The notes below the pieces were generated by a model that saw nothing but the letters and a program-made list of their open reading frames with translations, had not been told where the DNA came from and ran no database searches. Positions 51,448 through 60,513 of a DNA stretch of 64,000 nucleotides are shown piece by piece. The stretch is taken from positions 2,480,001 through 2,544,000 of the forward strand of contig OY970245.1 in assembly GCA_963715455.1 (NCBI GenBank), written 5' to 3'. The position numbers and the translations under genes were made by a program. The stretch comes from VRUE01 sp963715455 (lineage in GTDB: Bacteria; Actinomycetota; Thermoleophilia; Solirubrobacterales; 70-9). Numbering within the stretch: position 1 is the first letter of the stretch; each line of letters opens with the position of its first letter.

Positions 51448-52365
51448 ATGGCCGGCGGGGAAACCGGTCGTCTGCGAGAATCGCCCTGCTTGAGCGCGTC
51501 CTCTGAAACCGCGGTTGTCTGCGATACGACGGCTTATCTGCCCGATGATCTCGTCGCCTCGCGCGGCATCCACCGGGTGAGTCTCTATGTGGCCGTCGAC
51601 GGGCAGCAGGAAGCCGAGGCCGAGATTGCCGGCTACGCCGAGTTCTATGAGCGCCTGCGCGCTTCGGACAGCGGCGCGACCACGTCCCAGCCCTCGATCG
51701 GCGACTTCGTCGAGGTCTACGAGCCGTTGCTCGCCGAAGGTCGTGAGATCGCCTCAATCCACCTCTCCGCGGGTATCTCGGGGACCTTCGAAGCGGCAGG
51801 GCAGGCGCGCCAGCGGCTGATCGACGAGGGCAAGGGAGGAGAGCGGATCGTGCTCTTCGATTCGCAGTCTGCCTGCGGTGGCACTGGACTTTCAGTGCTC
51901 GCCGCTTCTGCCGCCGCGCGGGCCGGAGCAGACGCTGCCGCTGCGCTTGAGCGTGCGCAGCGCTGCCGCAAGGAGCTGAAGATGTGGTTCGCGATCGACA
52001 CGCTCGAGTACCTGCGGCGCGGCGGGCGAATCGGCGGCGCCCGGGCCTGGATCGGCTCGGCGCTGAAGATCAAGCCGATACTCACCCTCGAGGAGGAGAT
52101 CACTCCGGTGGAGCGCGTCCGCACCCGGGCCCGCTCGATCGAGCGCCTGCGCGACTACGCCCGCCAGCGACACGAGTCGGGCCTCGACGCCTGGGTTGTT
52201 CAGCACATTCAGGATCAGGAAACCGCCGATGGCCTGATCGACGACGCGCGCGAAATCTTCGGCTGCGAGCCGGCCTTCACCTCCGAGGTGGGCCCCGTGA
52301 TCGGCGCCCACGTCGGTCCCGGCCTGCTCGGCATCGGCAGCGTCAGCAAAGACGTTCTGAGCTGA
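51448..52365 (+). CDS. DegV family fatty-acid-binding protein
   Basis: 305 residues from ATG 51448. DegV signature: VVCDTTAYLPDDL, TTSQPSIGDF, IASIHLSAGISGTFEAAGQA, YLRRGGRIGGARAWIGSALKIKPIL and GPVIGAHVGPGLLGI. The fold binds one fatty acid between its two domains, as in the FakB proteins of fatty acid kinases, though no FakA is seen here. The longer frame from 51379 overlaps erpA and is not preferred. Confidence 0.9.
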   Translation: MAGGETGRLRESPCLSASSETAVVCDTTAYLPDDLVASRGIHRVSLYVAVDGQQEAEAEIAGYAEFYERLRASDSGATTSQPSIGDFVEVYEPLLAEGREIASIHLSAGISGTFEAAGQARQRLIDEGKGGERIVLFDSQSACGGTGLSVLAASAAARAGADAAAALERAQRCRKELKMWFAIDTLEYLRRGGRIGGARAWIGSALKIKPILTLEEEITPVERVRTRARSIERLRDYARQRHESGLDAWVVQHIQDQETADGLIDDAREIFGCEPAFTSEVGPVIGAHVGPGLLGIGSVSKDVLS

Positions 52366-52411
52366 ACCCGAGGCTTGCGCGCAGTACCGCATCGTTCTCT
52401 AAGCTTTTTAC

Positions 52412-52930
52412 ATGAAATTTCTTGCGCTAATTGGCGTGGGACTCTTGGCATCCAGCTTTATCTCCTGTGGCGGGAGCAATGCGGCGAGTCCAGATGCGAC
52501 CGCCGGGAGAGCGGAGAAAAAAGCGGTACTCACCCTGTCAAAGGCGGAACGGCGGAGCTTGCCCGGAATCACCATCGCCAAGCGGAGCGTCCCACCGCCA
52601 CGGCAGCTGGTGGTCAGGGACCTGCGCGAGGGCACCGGCGCGCCCGTCACTCTCAACGACGCTGTTCTTGTCAACTACCTCAGCGTTAGGTATGTCGATG
52701 CTCAGAGGCGAGCCCGTTCGGGCGCTTTCGGCACCACCAGGTTCGGCATGAGCGAGGTGATCAAAGGCTGGAAAGTCGGCCTGCCGGGAATGAAGGTAGG
52801 GGGTCGGCGAGAACTCGTCGTACCGCCTGAGCTGCACTATCTGGGCTGGAAGCAGGGGTCAGGGCGCAGCCGCTGGACCTCTATCTACGTGATCGACCTG
52901 CTCGCCGTGATGCCGGGTGCCGGCTCCTAG
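52412..52930 (+). CDS. FKBP-type peptidyl-prolyl isomerase lipoprotein
   Basis: 172 residues. Signal with lipobox SSFISCG (Cys about residue 19). The FKBP core is in the C-terminal 110 residues: LREGTGAPVTLNDAVLVNYLSVRY, GMSEVIKGWKVGLPGMKVGGRRELVVPPELHYL (core EVIKGWKVGLPGMKVGGRR). Several active-site aromatics are visible. Folds or stabilises exported proteins. Ends directly at the convergent fprA stop. Confidence 0.85.
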   Translation: MKFLALIGVGLLASSFISCGGSNAASPDATAGRAEKKAVLTLSKAERRSLPGITIAKRSVPPPRQLVVRDLREGTGAPVTLNDAVLVNYLSVRYVDAQRRARSGAFGTTRFGMSEVIKGWKVGLPGMKVGGRRELVVPPELHYLGWKQGSGRSRWTSIYVIDLLAVMPGAGS

Positions 52931-54337
52931 CTAACCCGTGACGCGCTCGCCGAGCGTGCCGAGCATCTCCTCGACGCGCACGAACTTGACCCGTGGGCGG
53001 CCGTGGGGCTCGCCGCGGCCAACCTCAGCCTGGTCGATCGCCTGCCAGTCCTCAAAGCTCACATAACGGATGCCGCGCTCGTCGAGCAGCGCCTCGACCG
53101 CGCTCGGCTCGGGGCTCTCGGGGCTGAGCAGGGTCTGCGACTCGACGTCGGCGAGCAGATGCCGCACCGTCTCCAGCGCGTCCTTCTTGTTGGTGCCGAT
53201 CACCCCTGAGGGCCCACGCTTGATCCAGCCCGCTGTGTAGTGGCCGACCTTGTGACCTGAATCATGGGAGTCGAGCACCCGACCGCCCTCGTTGAGGATC
53301 AGGCCACGCTTCTCGTCGAAGGGCACGCCCTCGATCGGGATGCCGGTGTAGCCAACCGAGCGCAGCACCAAGCCGCACTCGATCTCTTCGCGCTCGCCGG
53401 TGTCCCTGGCGCGCAGCGCACCGCCTTCCTCGATCAGCTCATTGCGGCCGATGACGATGCTCTCGACCTTGTCGTCGCCCTTGATCTCAACCGGTGAGGC
53501 GAGGAAGCGCAGCACGATGCGCTGCTTCTTGCCCTCGGGCTCGCGGGCAGAGAACTCGCGCAGCGTCTCGACGTTGACCCGCGTCGTCTTGTCGGCTTCG
53601 TCGGACTCGAGGTAGGCGGCGCTCGCGGGGTCGAGCTCGACCTCGGCCGGGTCGACGACGACGTCGGCGTCCTCCATCTCACCCAGCTCCTTGATCTCCG
53701 GGTTGGTGAAGGCCGCCTGGACGGGCCCACGACGGCCGAGCACGACGATCTCGCGGATCTGCTTGCGGTCGAGCGCCTCGATCGCGTGGTCTGCGGTGTC
53801 GGTCTGGCGCAGCTCGTGATCGGTCAGCGCCAACATGCGGGCGACGTCCATCGCCACGTTTCCGTTGCCGATCACCACAGCGCGCTCGCAGGAGAGATCC
53901 CACTCGTCGTCGCAGTAGTCGGGGTGGGCGTTGTACCAGCCGACGAAGGAGGTGGCTGCGTGGCTGCCGGGTAGCTCTTCGCCAGGGATGCCGAGCTGGC
54001 GATCGGTCTCGCAGCCGACAGTGAAGACGATCGCGTGGTAGAGCCGCTCGAGGTCCTCGACCTCGATGTCGTGGCCTACCTTGACGTTGCCGAAGAAGCG
54101 AAAGCCCTCGCGAGCGGCGGTTTTCTCGTAGACGCGGATCACCGACTTGATCTTCGGGTGGTCCGGGGCAACGCCCCCGCGGACCAGCCCGAAGGGGGTC
54201 GGCAGGCGGTCGAAGAGGTCGACCTGGGCGTGGGTGCCCTCGTCTTTGAGGATGTGCTCGGCGGCGTAGAAGCCGGAGGGGCCGGCGCCGACGATCGCGA
54301 CGCGCAGTGGCTTGTCTTCGGTTCCGATCTGGGTCAT
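52931..54337 (-). CDS. fprA: Ferredoxin/adrenodoxin-type NADP+ reductase
   Basis: 468 residues from ATG 54337; the upstream extension of the frame is a shadow of hemQ. FAD site VAIVGAGPSGFYAAEHIL, the adrenodoxin-reductase motif FGLVRGGVAPDHPKIKSV, NADP site VVIGNGNVAMDVARML, and HYTAGWIKRGPSGVIGTNKKDA near the end match FprA of mycobacteria. Passes electrons from NADPH to ferredoxins. 40 bases after hemQ on the same strand, so co-transcribed. Confidence 0.93.
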   Translation of the reverse strand: MTQIGTEDKPLRVAIVGAGPSGFYAAEHILKDEGTHAQVDLFDRLPTPFGLVRGGVAPDHPKIKSVIRVYEKTAAREGFRFFGNVKVGHDIEVEDLERLYHAIVFTVGCETDRQLGIPGEELPGSHAATSFVGWYNAHPDYCDDEWDLSCERAVVIGNGNVAMDVARMLALTDHELRQTDTADHAIEALDRKQIREIVVLGRRGPVQAAFTNPEIKELGEMEDADVVVDPAEVELDPASAAYLESDEADKTTRVNVETLREFSAREPEGKKQRIVLRFLASPVEIKGDDKVESIVIGRNELIEEGGALRARDTGEREEIECGLVLRSVGYTGIPIEGVPFDEKRGLILNEGGRVLDSHDSGHKVGHYTAGWIKRGPSGVIGTNKKDALETVRHLLADVESQTLLSPESPEPSAVEALLDERGIRYVSFEDWQAIDQAEVGRGEPHGRPRVKFVRVEEMLGTLGERVTG

Positions 54338-54377
54338 GGCGAGCGCGAAAGAATAGGGGACGGACAGCGCCGGGTGC

Positions 54378-55073
54378 CTATGCGCCGGCCGGAACCGCGC
54401 TGGGCATGCCGTCGAGCGCGTCGAGCGCCTTGCGCGGTGAGAGTGCCACGGCAGTGAAGATCGGCGTCTCGATCTCGGTGTACTTGCTCGACTCGGTGGG
54501 GCGCAGCTCCTGCACGAGGTCGAGGAACATGCCCGGGTCGTCACCCTCGAAGGCGACTACAAACTCCTGGTCGTCGAGCCCGAAGGAGTAGGAGGTGTTG
54601 ATCGTGATCTCGGGGTAGCGGCGGCCGACCTCGATGTGGCTTTTCATGATCCGACTGCGCTCCTCGGGGGGCAACCCGTACCAGCGCCGTTGCTTGACCA
54701 TCGGGTAGAGGAAGAGGTACTTGCGCTCGGACGCGCAGATCTCGGGTCGCGCCTGCTCGTCCGAGTAGGGCGATCGCTTCGTCATCGAGAGGAACGAGTA
54801 CGGGGTATCGAGCCACTTTGCCAGCCCACTCTGGCCAAGCACGACGTGAAAGGTATGCAGGTCGTCGAGGTTGGGACTCTGGCTGAGCAGGATCAAGTCC
54901 ACGTCGCCGCGCGTTCCTATGGTTGAGTAGGCGCGCAACGAGCGGTCGATGGCGAAGTCCTCGCAGGCGGCGAGGAACTCCTGCTTGTCGACAGCCCGCT
55001 GCTCTGCGTCGCGGCGGCGCCAGGCGGGATCGACCTTGAACATCGTGAACTTGGCAAAAGTGCGCTCGGCCAT
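54378..55073 (-). CDS. hemQ: Coproheme decarboxylase HemQ (ChdC)
   Basis: 231 residues from ATG 55073. A chlorite-dismutase-fold protein that converts coproheme to heme b in the coproporphyrin-dependent pathway of Gram-positive bacteria. The heme-ligand His is in MKSHIEVGRRYPEI and the catalytic Tyr in YLFLYPMVKQRRWYGLP. In operon with fprA. Upstream lies a large inverted repeat shared with the divergent membrane-protein gene. Confidence 0.92.
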   Translation of the reverse strand: MAERTFAKFTMFKVDPAWRRRDAEQRAVDKQEFLAACEDFAIDRSLRAYSTIGTRGDVDLILLSQSPNLDDLHTFHVVLGQSGLAKWLDTPYSFLSMTKRSPYSDEQARPEICASERKYLFLYPMVKQRRWYGLPPEERSRIMKSHIEVGRRYPEITINTSYSFGLDDQEFVVAFEGDDPGMFLDLVQELRPTESSKYTEIETPIFTAVALSPRKALDALDGMPSAVPAGA

Positions 55074-55105
55074 TGGGGTCACGATAGCTCTTGCTCTTGG
55101 GATGG

Positions 55106-55221
55106 GCCCGGGGGTTGGGCAGGGGGCTCCGCTTAACTTTTTCGGTGAGGCGGATATGGCGATGGCCAGGCCGCTCGGCGAAAAAGTACAAGACGCTTCA
55201 CCCCCTACCCAACCCCCGGGC
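55106..55221. repeat. Large inverted repeat between hemQ and the membrane-protein gene
   Basis: Left arm 55106-55144 and right arm 55179-55221 are reverse complements over 21 bases with one mismatch (GCCCGGGGGTTGGG core) and again over the last 9 bases (ACTTTTTCG), with a poorly paired bulge between and a 34-base loop. The pairing continues outward as CACGATAGC (55080) against GCTAGCGTG (55222). It fills the divergent promoter gap. Confidence 0.7.
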
Positions 55222-55227
55222 GCTAGC

Positions 55228-56886
55228 GTGGTCATCGCTCTTGTGCCCCAGGGGACCTCGGTCGGGGAGCTTGTGGGGGTTGGGATGGCGCCGGGGTTGA
55301 TGAGCGCTGGGCTGGGGGGCGTGCCGGCAGCGCAGACTTACCTGGACGTCTCACAGGGGAACCGGGTCTTCGACTCGCTCTATGACGAGGAGCTGCCGCG
55401 AGACGTTGGCGGTGGGATGTGTGGGCCGTCTTACTCGGCCGCGGTGGTCGAGCGGGCCGAATCGGCGCCGGCAGACATCGTGCCGGGGTTGCTGGCCGCA
55501 ACGCTCGCCAAGGTGGGGAAGAGATGTGAGGTGCGCTGGCTCAACTTGGGCGAGCTCTCGCGCCTCGTGAGGGGGCTGTCGAGCGAGGACCTGATGCTTG
55601 CCATCGAGCGGGCGCCGCCGGGGAAGAACGAGGCGCTGGCGATCGGAATCGCCGGTCGCGGCTTTGACGGAGACTTGACCTCCGATAGCACGCGCACCGA
55701 CGGATACGTGCTCTCTACAGATGTCGCCCCGACGATCCTCCAGCGCATGGGCATTGGCGTGCCGGACGAGATGTCGGGCCAGCCGATTCGCGCCGAGGGG
55801 GCGGTCGACGTAGCCGGGATCGCCTCGCTCGGCGCTCGCATGGCGGCGATCTCCGAGCGCCGCGGCCCGGTGATCGGCGTCAGCCTGCTGGTCTGGATCC
55901 TCACTGTCGGGCTGGTCATCGCGGCTACCGGGGGAAGAAGGGGGCGGCTCGCCATCGAGCTGCTGGCGCTCAGCGTCATCTACCTGCCCCTGCTGCTGTT
56001 GGTCGGCGCTGCGCTCGATCCCAGTCAGAACGTCGAACGGCTGCTGCTCTTGGTGGGCGCGCCAGGTCTCTCAGCGGTGACGCTGATCGCCCTGTCCGCC
56101 TACCGCGCCCTAGCGGTCGCCTCTGGACTGGTTGTCCTCGGCTACGCGGTGGACGTGCTCGCCGGCTCGCCGCTCACGTCGCTCTCCCTGTTGGGGCCGA
56201 ATCCTGGGCTTGGGGTGCGTTTCTACGGGATCGGCAACGAGCTCGAGGCGGTGCTTGCCGTGCTCGTTATAGCTGGGACGGGGGCAGGGCTGGCAGGGTT
56301 TGCGCCACGGGTCTCGCCAAGGGTCAACGCCGCAACATTCCTCGTAATCGGGCTGCTCTGCGCGGTGATCTTCGCGGCGGGCCGCTTCGGCGCCGATGTC
56401 GGGGCGGCGATCGTGCTGCCGGTCGGCGCCGCGGTCGCTGCCGCGGCGATTGCCGCCCGGCGTCGCCGCACGGCGCTGCTTGTCATCGCTGCTCCACTTT
56501 TGCTGCTGGGGCTGATCGCGCTCGCCGACCTCGCCTCCGGGGCCAACGCCCATCTGACCCGCTCGGTGCTCGACGCAGGCGGGCTCGGTGATCTCGCCGA
56601 CGTAGCCCAGCGCCGCTTGCAGCTCTCGGCACACAGCTTCACGCGGCCGGTGGTGCTCCTCTTCCTGCCGGTCGTCGCAGCGCTGGCGGTACTCGCCATC
56701 GCAAGGCGCGATCGTCTCCGGGTCTGGCTGCGGGACGTGCCAGCAATGTGCGCCGGCCTCGCCGGCGCTCTTGCCGCGATCGTATGCGGCACGCTCGCCA
56801 ACGACTCCGGCGCCCTGCTGCTGGTGATCGGCGCCGCTTACCTGTTGGCATTCGTCGCCGTCGCGAGGTCCGAGTCGTCCCAGTGA
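55228..56886 (+). CDS. Polytopic membrane protein with phosphatase-like outer domain
   Basis: About 552 residues from GTG 55228 (VVIALVPQGTSVGELV). The first 200 residues look like an alkaline-phosphatase-superfamily fold (MAPGLMSAGLGGVPAAQTYLDVSQGNR, VLSTDVAPTILQRMGIGVPDEMSG; metal ligands not confidently assigned). Then about ten membrane helices (from 215 on) with a conserved loop GPNPGLGVRFYGIGNELEAVL. In operon with the glycosyltransferase fusion 42 bases downstream. Possibly acts on lipid-linked sugars in the envelope; inference. Earlier in-frame starts would lie inside the inverted repeat. Confidence 0.75.
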   Translation: MVIALVPQGTSVGELVGVGMAPGLMSAGLGGVPAAQTYLDVSQGNRVFDSLYDEELPRDVGGGMCGPSYSAAVVERAESAPADIVPGLLAATLAKVGKRCEVRWLNLGELSRLVRGLSSEDLMLAIERAPPGKNEALAIGIAGRGFDGDLTSDSTRTDGYVLSTDVAPTILQRMGIGVPDEMSGQPIRAEGAVDVAGIASLGARMAAISERRGPVIGVSLLVWILTVGLVIAATGGRRGRLAIELLALSVIYLPLLLLVGAALDPSQNVERLLLLVGAPGLSAVTLIALSAYRALAVASGLVVLGYAVDVLAGSPLTSLSLLGPNPGLGVRFYGIGNELEAVLAVLVIAGTGAGLAGFAPRVSPRVNAATFLVIGLLCAVIFAAGRFGADVGAAIVLPVGAAVAAAAIAARRRRTALLVIAAPLLLLGLIALADLASGANAHLTRSVLDAGGLGDLADVAQRRLQLSAHSFTRPVVLLFLPVVAALAVLAIARRDRLRVWLRDVPAMCAGLAGALAAIVCGTLANDSGALLLVIGAAYLLAFVAVARSESSQ

Positions 56887-56928
56887 CTTCCCGGTCGCCT
56901 CTGAGCAATCTACTACCCTTTCCGTTTC

Positions 56929-59256
56929 GTGCGAATCGCCCTCGCCTCGCCATATTCCTGGACCTACCAGGGGGGCGTAAACCGGCACGTGGAGGCGCTT
57001 GCCGAGGAGTTCCTCGGTCGTGGCCACCACGTTCGTGTGCTTGCCCCCTTCGACCCGCCTGGCCGGGTCAGTCGTTGCCTGCACCGGGCCGCACCCGAGT
57101 TGCGTGAGGCGCCGGACTATCTGATCCCTCTCGGCCGGACGATTGGCATCCCGTCCAACGGCGCGGTCTCGAATCTCTCGCCCTTCCCAGCCGGCGGAGT
57201 ACGTACGCCACGACGCGAGTTGCGCCGGGGCCGCTACGACGTCGTCCACATCCACGAGCCACTCGTGCCCCTGGTTGGCTGGAACGCTGCGCTGGGCGCT
57301 GAGATGCCGGCGGTTGGCACTTTCCATGCCTACTCGACCAATGCGGTTCCCAACCACATCGCCACGGCGCTGGGGGCGAGGCGCATGTTCAACCGTCTCT
57401 GGGCGCGGATCGCGGTCTCCGAGGCGGCAGCGTGGACGGGTCGGCGCTGGTTCGGGGGGCACTACGAGGTAATTCCCAACGGGGTCGACATTACTGCCGC
57501 GCCGCGCGGTCCGAAGCCGCCCGGTGAGGAGCTCCGGGTCCTCTTCGTCGGTCGCCCCGAGGAGCGCAAGGGTCTACCGGTCCTGCTCGCTGCCTTCGGC
57601 GCGCTGGTCGAGCACGTACCCAGCCGCCTAACCGTGATCGGCGCCGAGCGCGACGACGTAATGCGCTACCTCGCCGACCCGGAGGCGCTGCGCTGGATCG
57701 ACATCCGCGGGCGGGTCTCGGGCGACGACCTGCATCAGGCTATGCACGAGGCCGACGTGCTCTGCGCCCCCTCGCTCTCCGGGGAGAGCTTCGGCATGGT
57801 GCTCACCGAGGCGTTCGCGGCGGGGACGCCAGCCATCGCCTCGGCCATCGCCGGCTACAGCGACGTGGTGACAGACGGCGTCGACGGAGTCCTGGTGCCG
57901 CCCGGGGATCCGCAGCGGCTGGCGGAGGAGCTGCAGCGGGCTCACCACGAGCCGCAGCGGCTGGCGGCGATGGGCGATGCCGCCCGCCAGAGTGCCGAGC
58001 GCTACGCCTGGCCGCGTGTCGCCGATCGCGTTACCGCGGTCTATGAGCGGGCGATCGAGGCGCCGGCGCCGGCCAACGCCACCGAGCGCATCGCCCACCG
58101 AATGGGGATGAGGCCTGCCGATGGCCTCCCCCCACAGCCGCCGCAGCGCTTGCCCTCGCTGGATCCCACGCCAGCAAGCGAGGGGAAAGGGCGACGCAAG
58201 ATCGCCCGGCGGATCGGCCTCGGCGCGGCGGGCGCGATCGGCGTCGGGCTGACCGTGCTGGCGGCGCAGAAGATCGGCGTCGACAAGGTGGTCGAGAGCA
58301 TCGTCCGCTCCGACCTCACCTGGGTGCTCGTCGCCTGCGCGTTGATGGGCCTCTCACTCTTCTTCCGCGCGGCCTCCTGGTACTGGATCGTGCGCGCGGC
58401 GCTGCCGCGGCGACCGGTGCGGCGGCGCGACGTGACCTCGGCGACGATGATCGGCGTGCTGATGTCGGCGACCCTGCCGGCGCGCCTCGGCGAGCCGGCA
58501 AGGGCGATGTCGCTGGCACGCCGCATCGGGCGGATGCGTGAGACCTTCCCCGTGCTGCTCGGCACACTGGTCTCTCAGACCGTGCTCAACATCGTCGCCC
58601 TGGCCCTGCTCGGTGTGATCATCGTCTCGACTACCGATCTCTTCCACTCCAGCACGCAGAAGATCTTCTTCTTCAGTCTCGTGCCGCTGGTGTTGCTGCT
58701 CGTCGTGCTGCTCGGCCCGCAGTTGATGCGGCGCAACGGCAACGGGCGCGTCGCGCGACTCGGTGCGGCGCTGCACGCCGCACTTCTGCAGGTGCGGGCG
58801 GGGCTAAGTGTCTTCCGCAGACCGCGCCTGGGTGCTCTGGCGGCCACCGCGCAGCTCAGCGCCTGGGCGATCCAGTTGGCGGCCTGTTGGGCGCTGCTTG
58901 CCGCCCTCGGCCTCAGCGACGAGGCGAGTATCGGCGCGGCCGCAGCGGTGCTCTTTGCCGTCAACGTGACCGCCGTCCTGCCGGCCACGCCCTCGAACAT
59001 CGGCATCTTCCAAGTCGCCGTGCTCAGCGTCCTGCACACCGGCTTCGGGGTCAGCACCGCCGATGCGCTCGCTTATGGCGTGATCCTGCAAGCGGTGGAG
59101 ATCGCCACCGCAGTGGCCCTGGGCTTGCCCGCCCTCGTCCGCGAAGGCCTCACCTGGAGCGACCTGCGAGTGCAGGCGCTCTCCAGCGCCCCTGTGCGGC
59201 TCGATCCGCGGCCCGTGCCTCGTGACAGCCGTACTCGCGAAGGCGTCGGAGCCTAG
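56929..59256 (+). CDS. Glycosyltransferase (GT4) fused to a flippase-like membrane domain
   Basis: 775 residues from GTG 56929. Residues 1-390 are a GT4 transferase of the PimB/PimC type: SPYSWTYQGGVNRHVEALAEE, HIHEPLVPL, FVGRPEERKGLPVLLAAF, and the donor site SGESFGMVLTEAFAAGTPAIAS. After a Pro-rich linker, residues about 425-740 form a lysylphosphatidylglycerol-synthase-type (UPF0104) membrane domain with eight or so helices, including LPARLGEPARAM and LPATPSNIGIFQ. Likely glycosylates a lipid and moves it across the membrane; substrate unknown. Confidence 0.88.
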   Translation: MRIALASPYSWTYQGGVNRHVEALAEEFLGRGHHVRVLAPFDPPGRVSRCLHRAAPELREAPDYLIPLGRTIGIPSNGAVSNLSPFPAGGVRTPRRELRRGRYDVVHIHEPLVPLVGWNAALGAEMPAVGTFHAYSTNAVPNHIATALGARRMFNRLWARIAVSEAAAWTGRRWFGGHYEVIPNGVDITAAPRGPKPPGEELRVLFVGRPEERKGLPVLLAAFGALVEHVPSRLTVIGAERDDVMRYLADPEALRWIDIRGRVSGDDLHQAMHEADVLCAPSLSGESFGMVLTEAFAAGTPAIASAIAGYSDVVTDGVDGVLVPPGDPQRLAEELQRAHHEPQRLAAMGDAARQSAERYAWPRVADRVTAVYERAIEAPAPANATERIAHRMGMRPADGLPPQPPQRLPSLDPTPASEGKGRRKIARRIGLGAAGAIGVGLTVLAAQKIGVDKVVESIVRSDLTWVLVACALMGLSLFFRAASWYWIVRAALPRRPVRRRDVTSATMIGVLMSATLPARLGEPARAMSLARRIGRMRETFPVLLGTLVSQTVLNIVALALLGVIIVSTTDLFHSSTQKIFFFSLVPLVLLLVVLLGPQLMRRNGNGRVARLGAALHAALLQVRAGLSVFRRPRLGALAATAQLSAWAIQLAACWALLAALGLSDEASIGAAAAVLFAVNVTAVLPATPSNIGIFQVAVLSVLHTGFGVSTADALAYGVILQAVEIATAVALGLPALVREGLTWSDLRVQALSSAPVRLDPRPVPRDSRTREGVGA

Positions 59257-59258
59257 CG

Positions 59259-60257
59259 CTAGCGCGCGGCTCCGAAGAGGGCGGTGTGCAGGCCGACCAC
59301 GAGAGCGTTGGCCAAGCCTGGGTTCTCGCCCCCGACGTGGATCTGGTCGGCCCGCCCCTCGACGATCGCTTCGGCCCACGAGTCGACCGCTCCTAACGCC
59401 CAGGTGCCCGGGTCCGGCTCGAGCTGAGAGACACAGGAGACGACTATGCCTTTCGCGACCTCGACGCGCACGTCGGCAATTTGCCCCTCAGCCGGATCCT
59501 CCGTGCGGGCGCCGGTGTCGACCGCTAGCACGCAAGAGCCACTGTGCGACGTATCGACCTCGGCGAGCGGGATGGCGAGCACGAGGGCTACCTCGATATC
59601 GGTCCTGGTCAGGGGTTGGCCCTTCTTCGCGAGATACAGGCTTTCGCAGCGGCCGGCGGCGAGGAGTGGGCCCATTGCCCTTCGCGTCCACTCGGTTACC
59701 GCGTAGGGCTTGGCGTCGCGGGCGCCCTTTGGCCACAGCCCTACGAGGCTCGTAGCGCGCATCGCGGACAGCCGCCGCTCGAGCGCCGGATAGCTGAGAT
59801 CACCGATCAGGTTGCTCAGCTCGGTGAGCGATAGGGGCCTTGCCGCCAAGGCGTACAGCATGGTCGAGCCCCAGCCGTCGACCAGGGCTCGAAGCGCTCC
59901 CTTCGCCGGCTCGCTGCCGAGGGCGATCGCGCCTTGTGGGGCGCGCGAAAGCCAGGACTCGACATAGTCGGCCACATCGAGAATCCCGCGGCCGACCTTG
60001 GTCAGCTCGTTCTCGACCGTGTAGGGCATGCCGCTGCGCACACGTCGTTCAAGGGCGCCGATGCCTCGCAGGTTGCCGATCTGCCCGCGCAGAGTCGCCT
60101 GTGCGGCTCCGCCGATTCGCTCGCCGAGCTCCGGCAACCGCAACGGCTGGTCTCGATGAGCTCGGAGGATAGGAACCGTCAGCGGCCCGGCGATCAGTGA
60201 GAGGACCACCCCACCTGCACGCACGCGCACTGGAGGAGCTTTGTTGTCGGCGATCAT
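59259..60257 (-). CDS. Tandem winged-helix (HxlR-like) regulator with C-terminal ligand domain
   Basis: 332 residues. Two successive winged-helix domains, about 15-100 (LIAGPLTVPILRAHRDQPLRLPELGERIGG, with linker helix LERRVRSGMPYTVENELTKVG) and about 108-205 (STMLYALAARPLSLTELSNLIGD, with GLWPKGARDAKPYAVTEW). The C-terminal 120 residues (LAVDTGARTEDPAEGQIADVRVEVAKG, SWAEAIVEGRADQIHVGG) resemble an SCP2-like pocket. Single HxlR proteins act as dimers; here one chain has two reading heads. Convergent with the GT fusion and upstream of the collagen-like gene, divergent. Confidence 0.8.
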   Translation of the reverse strand: MIADNKAPPVRVRAGGVVLSLIAGPLTVPILRAHRDQPLRLPELGERIGGAAQATLRGQIGNLRGIGALERRVRSGMPYTVENELTKVGRGILDVADYVESWLSRAPQGAIALGSEPAKGALRALVDGWGSTMLYALAARPLSLTELSNLIGDLSYPALERRLSAMRATSLVGLWPKGARDAKPYAVTEWTRRAMGPLLAAGRCESLYLAKKGQPLTRTDIEVALVLAIPLAEVDTSHSGSCVLAVDTGARTEDPAEGQIADVRVEVAKGIVVSCVSQLEPDPGTWALGAVDSWAEAIVEGRADQIHVGGENPGLANALVVGLHTALFGAAR

Positions 60258-60513
60258 TGATAAGAAAATTTAGATTGATCTGAGCATCTGTGGCCTCTCG
60301 TCGGCTTCACATCTATTGAAACGGCTCCGGTTTGCCATCGATGCAGCGCTGCGCACTGCTTGGGAACCTTTTCGATTCTCTTCGAGAACAGCCTGGTACT
60401 CTGCGCACTGACAGCCACGCAAGCACCTGGCTGTCCAGGGACATGGGAACAAGCAAGGGGGGCCCTGCGCCGCCCGCAGAGAGATACGTATCAACGCAAC
60501 AGGGAGAGTGAAG

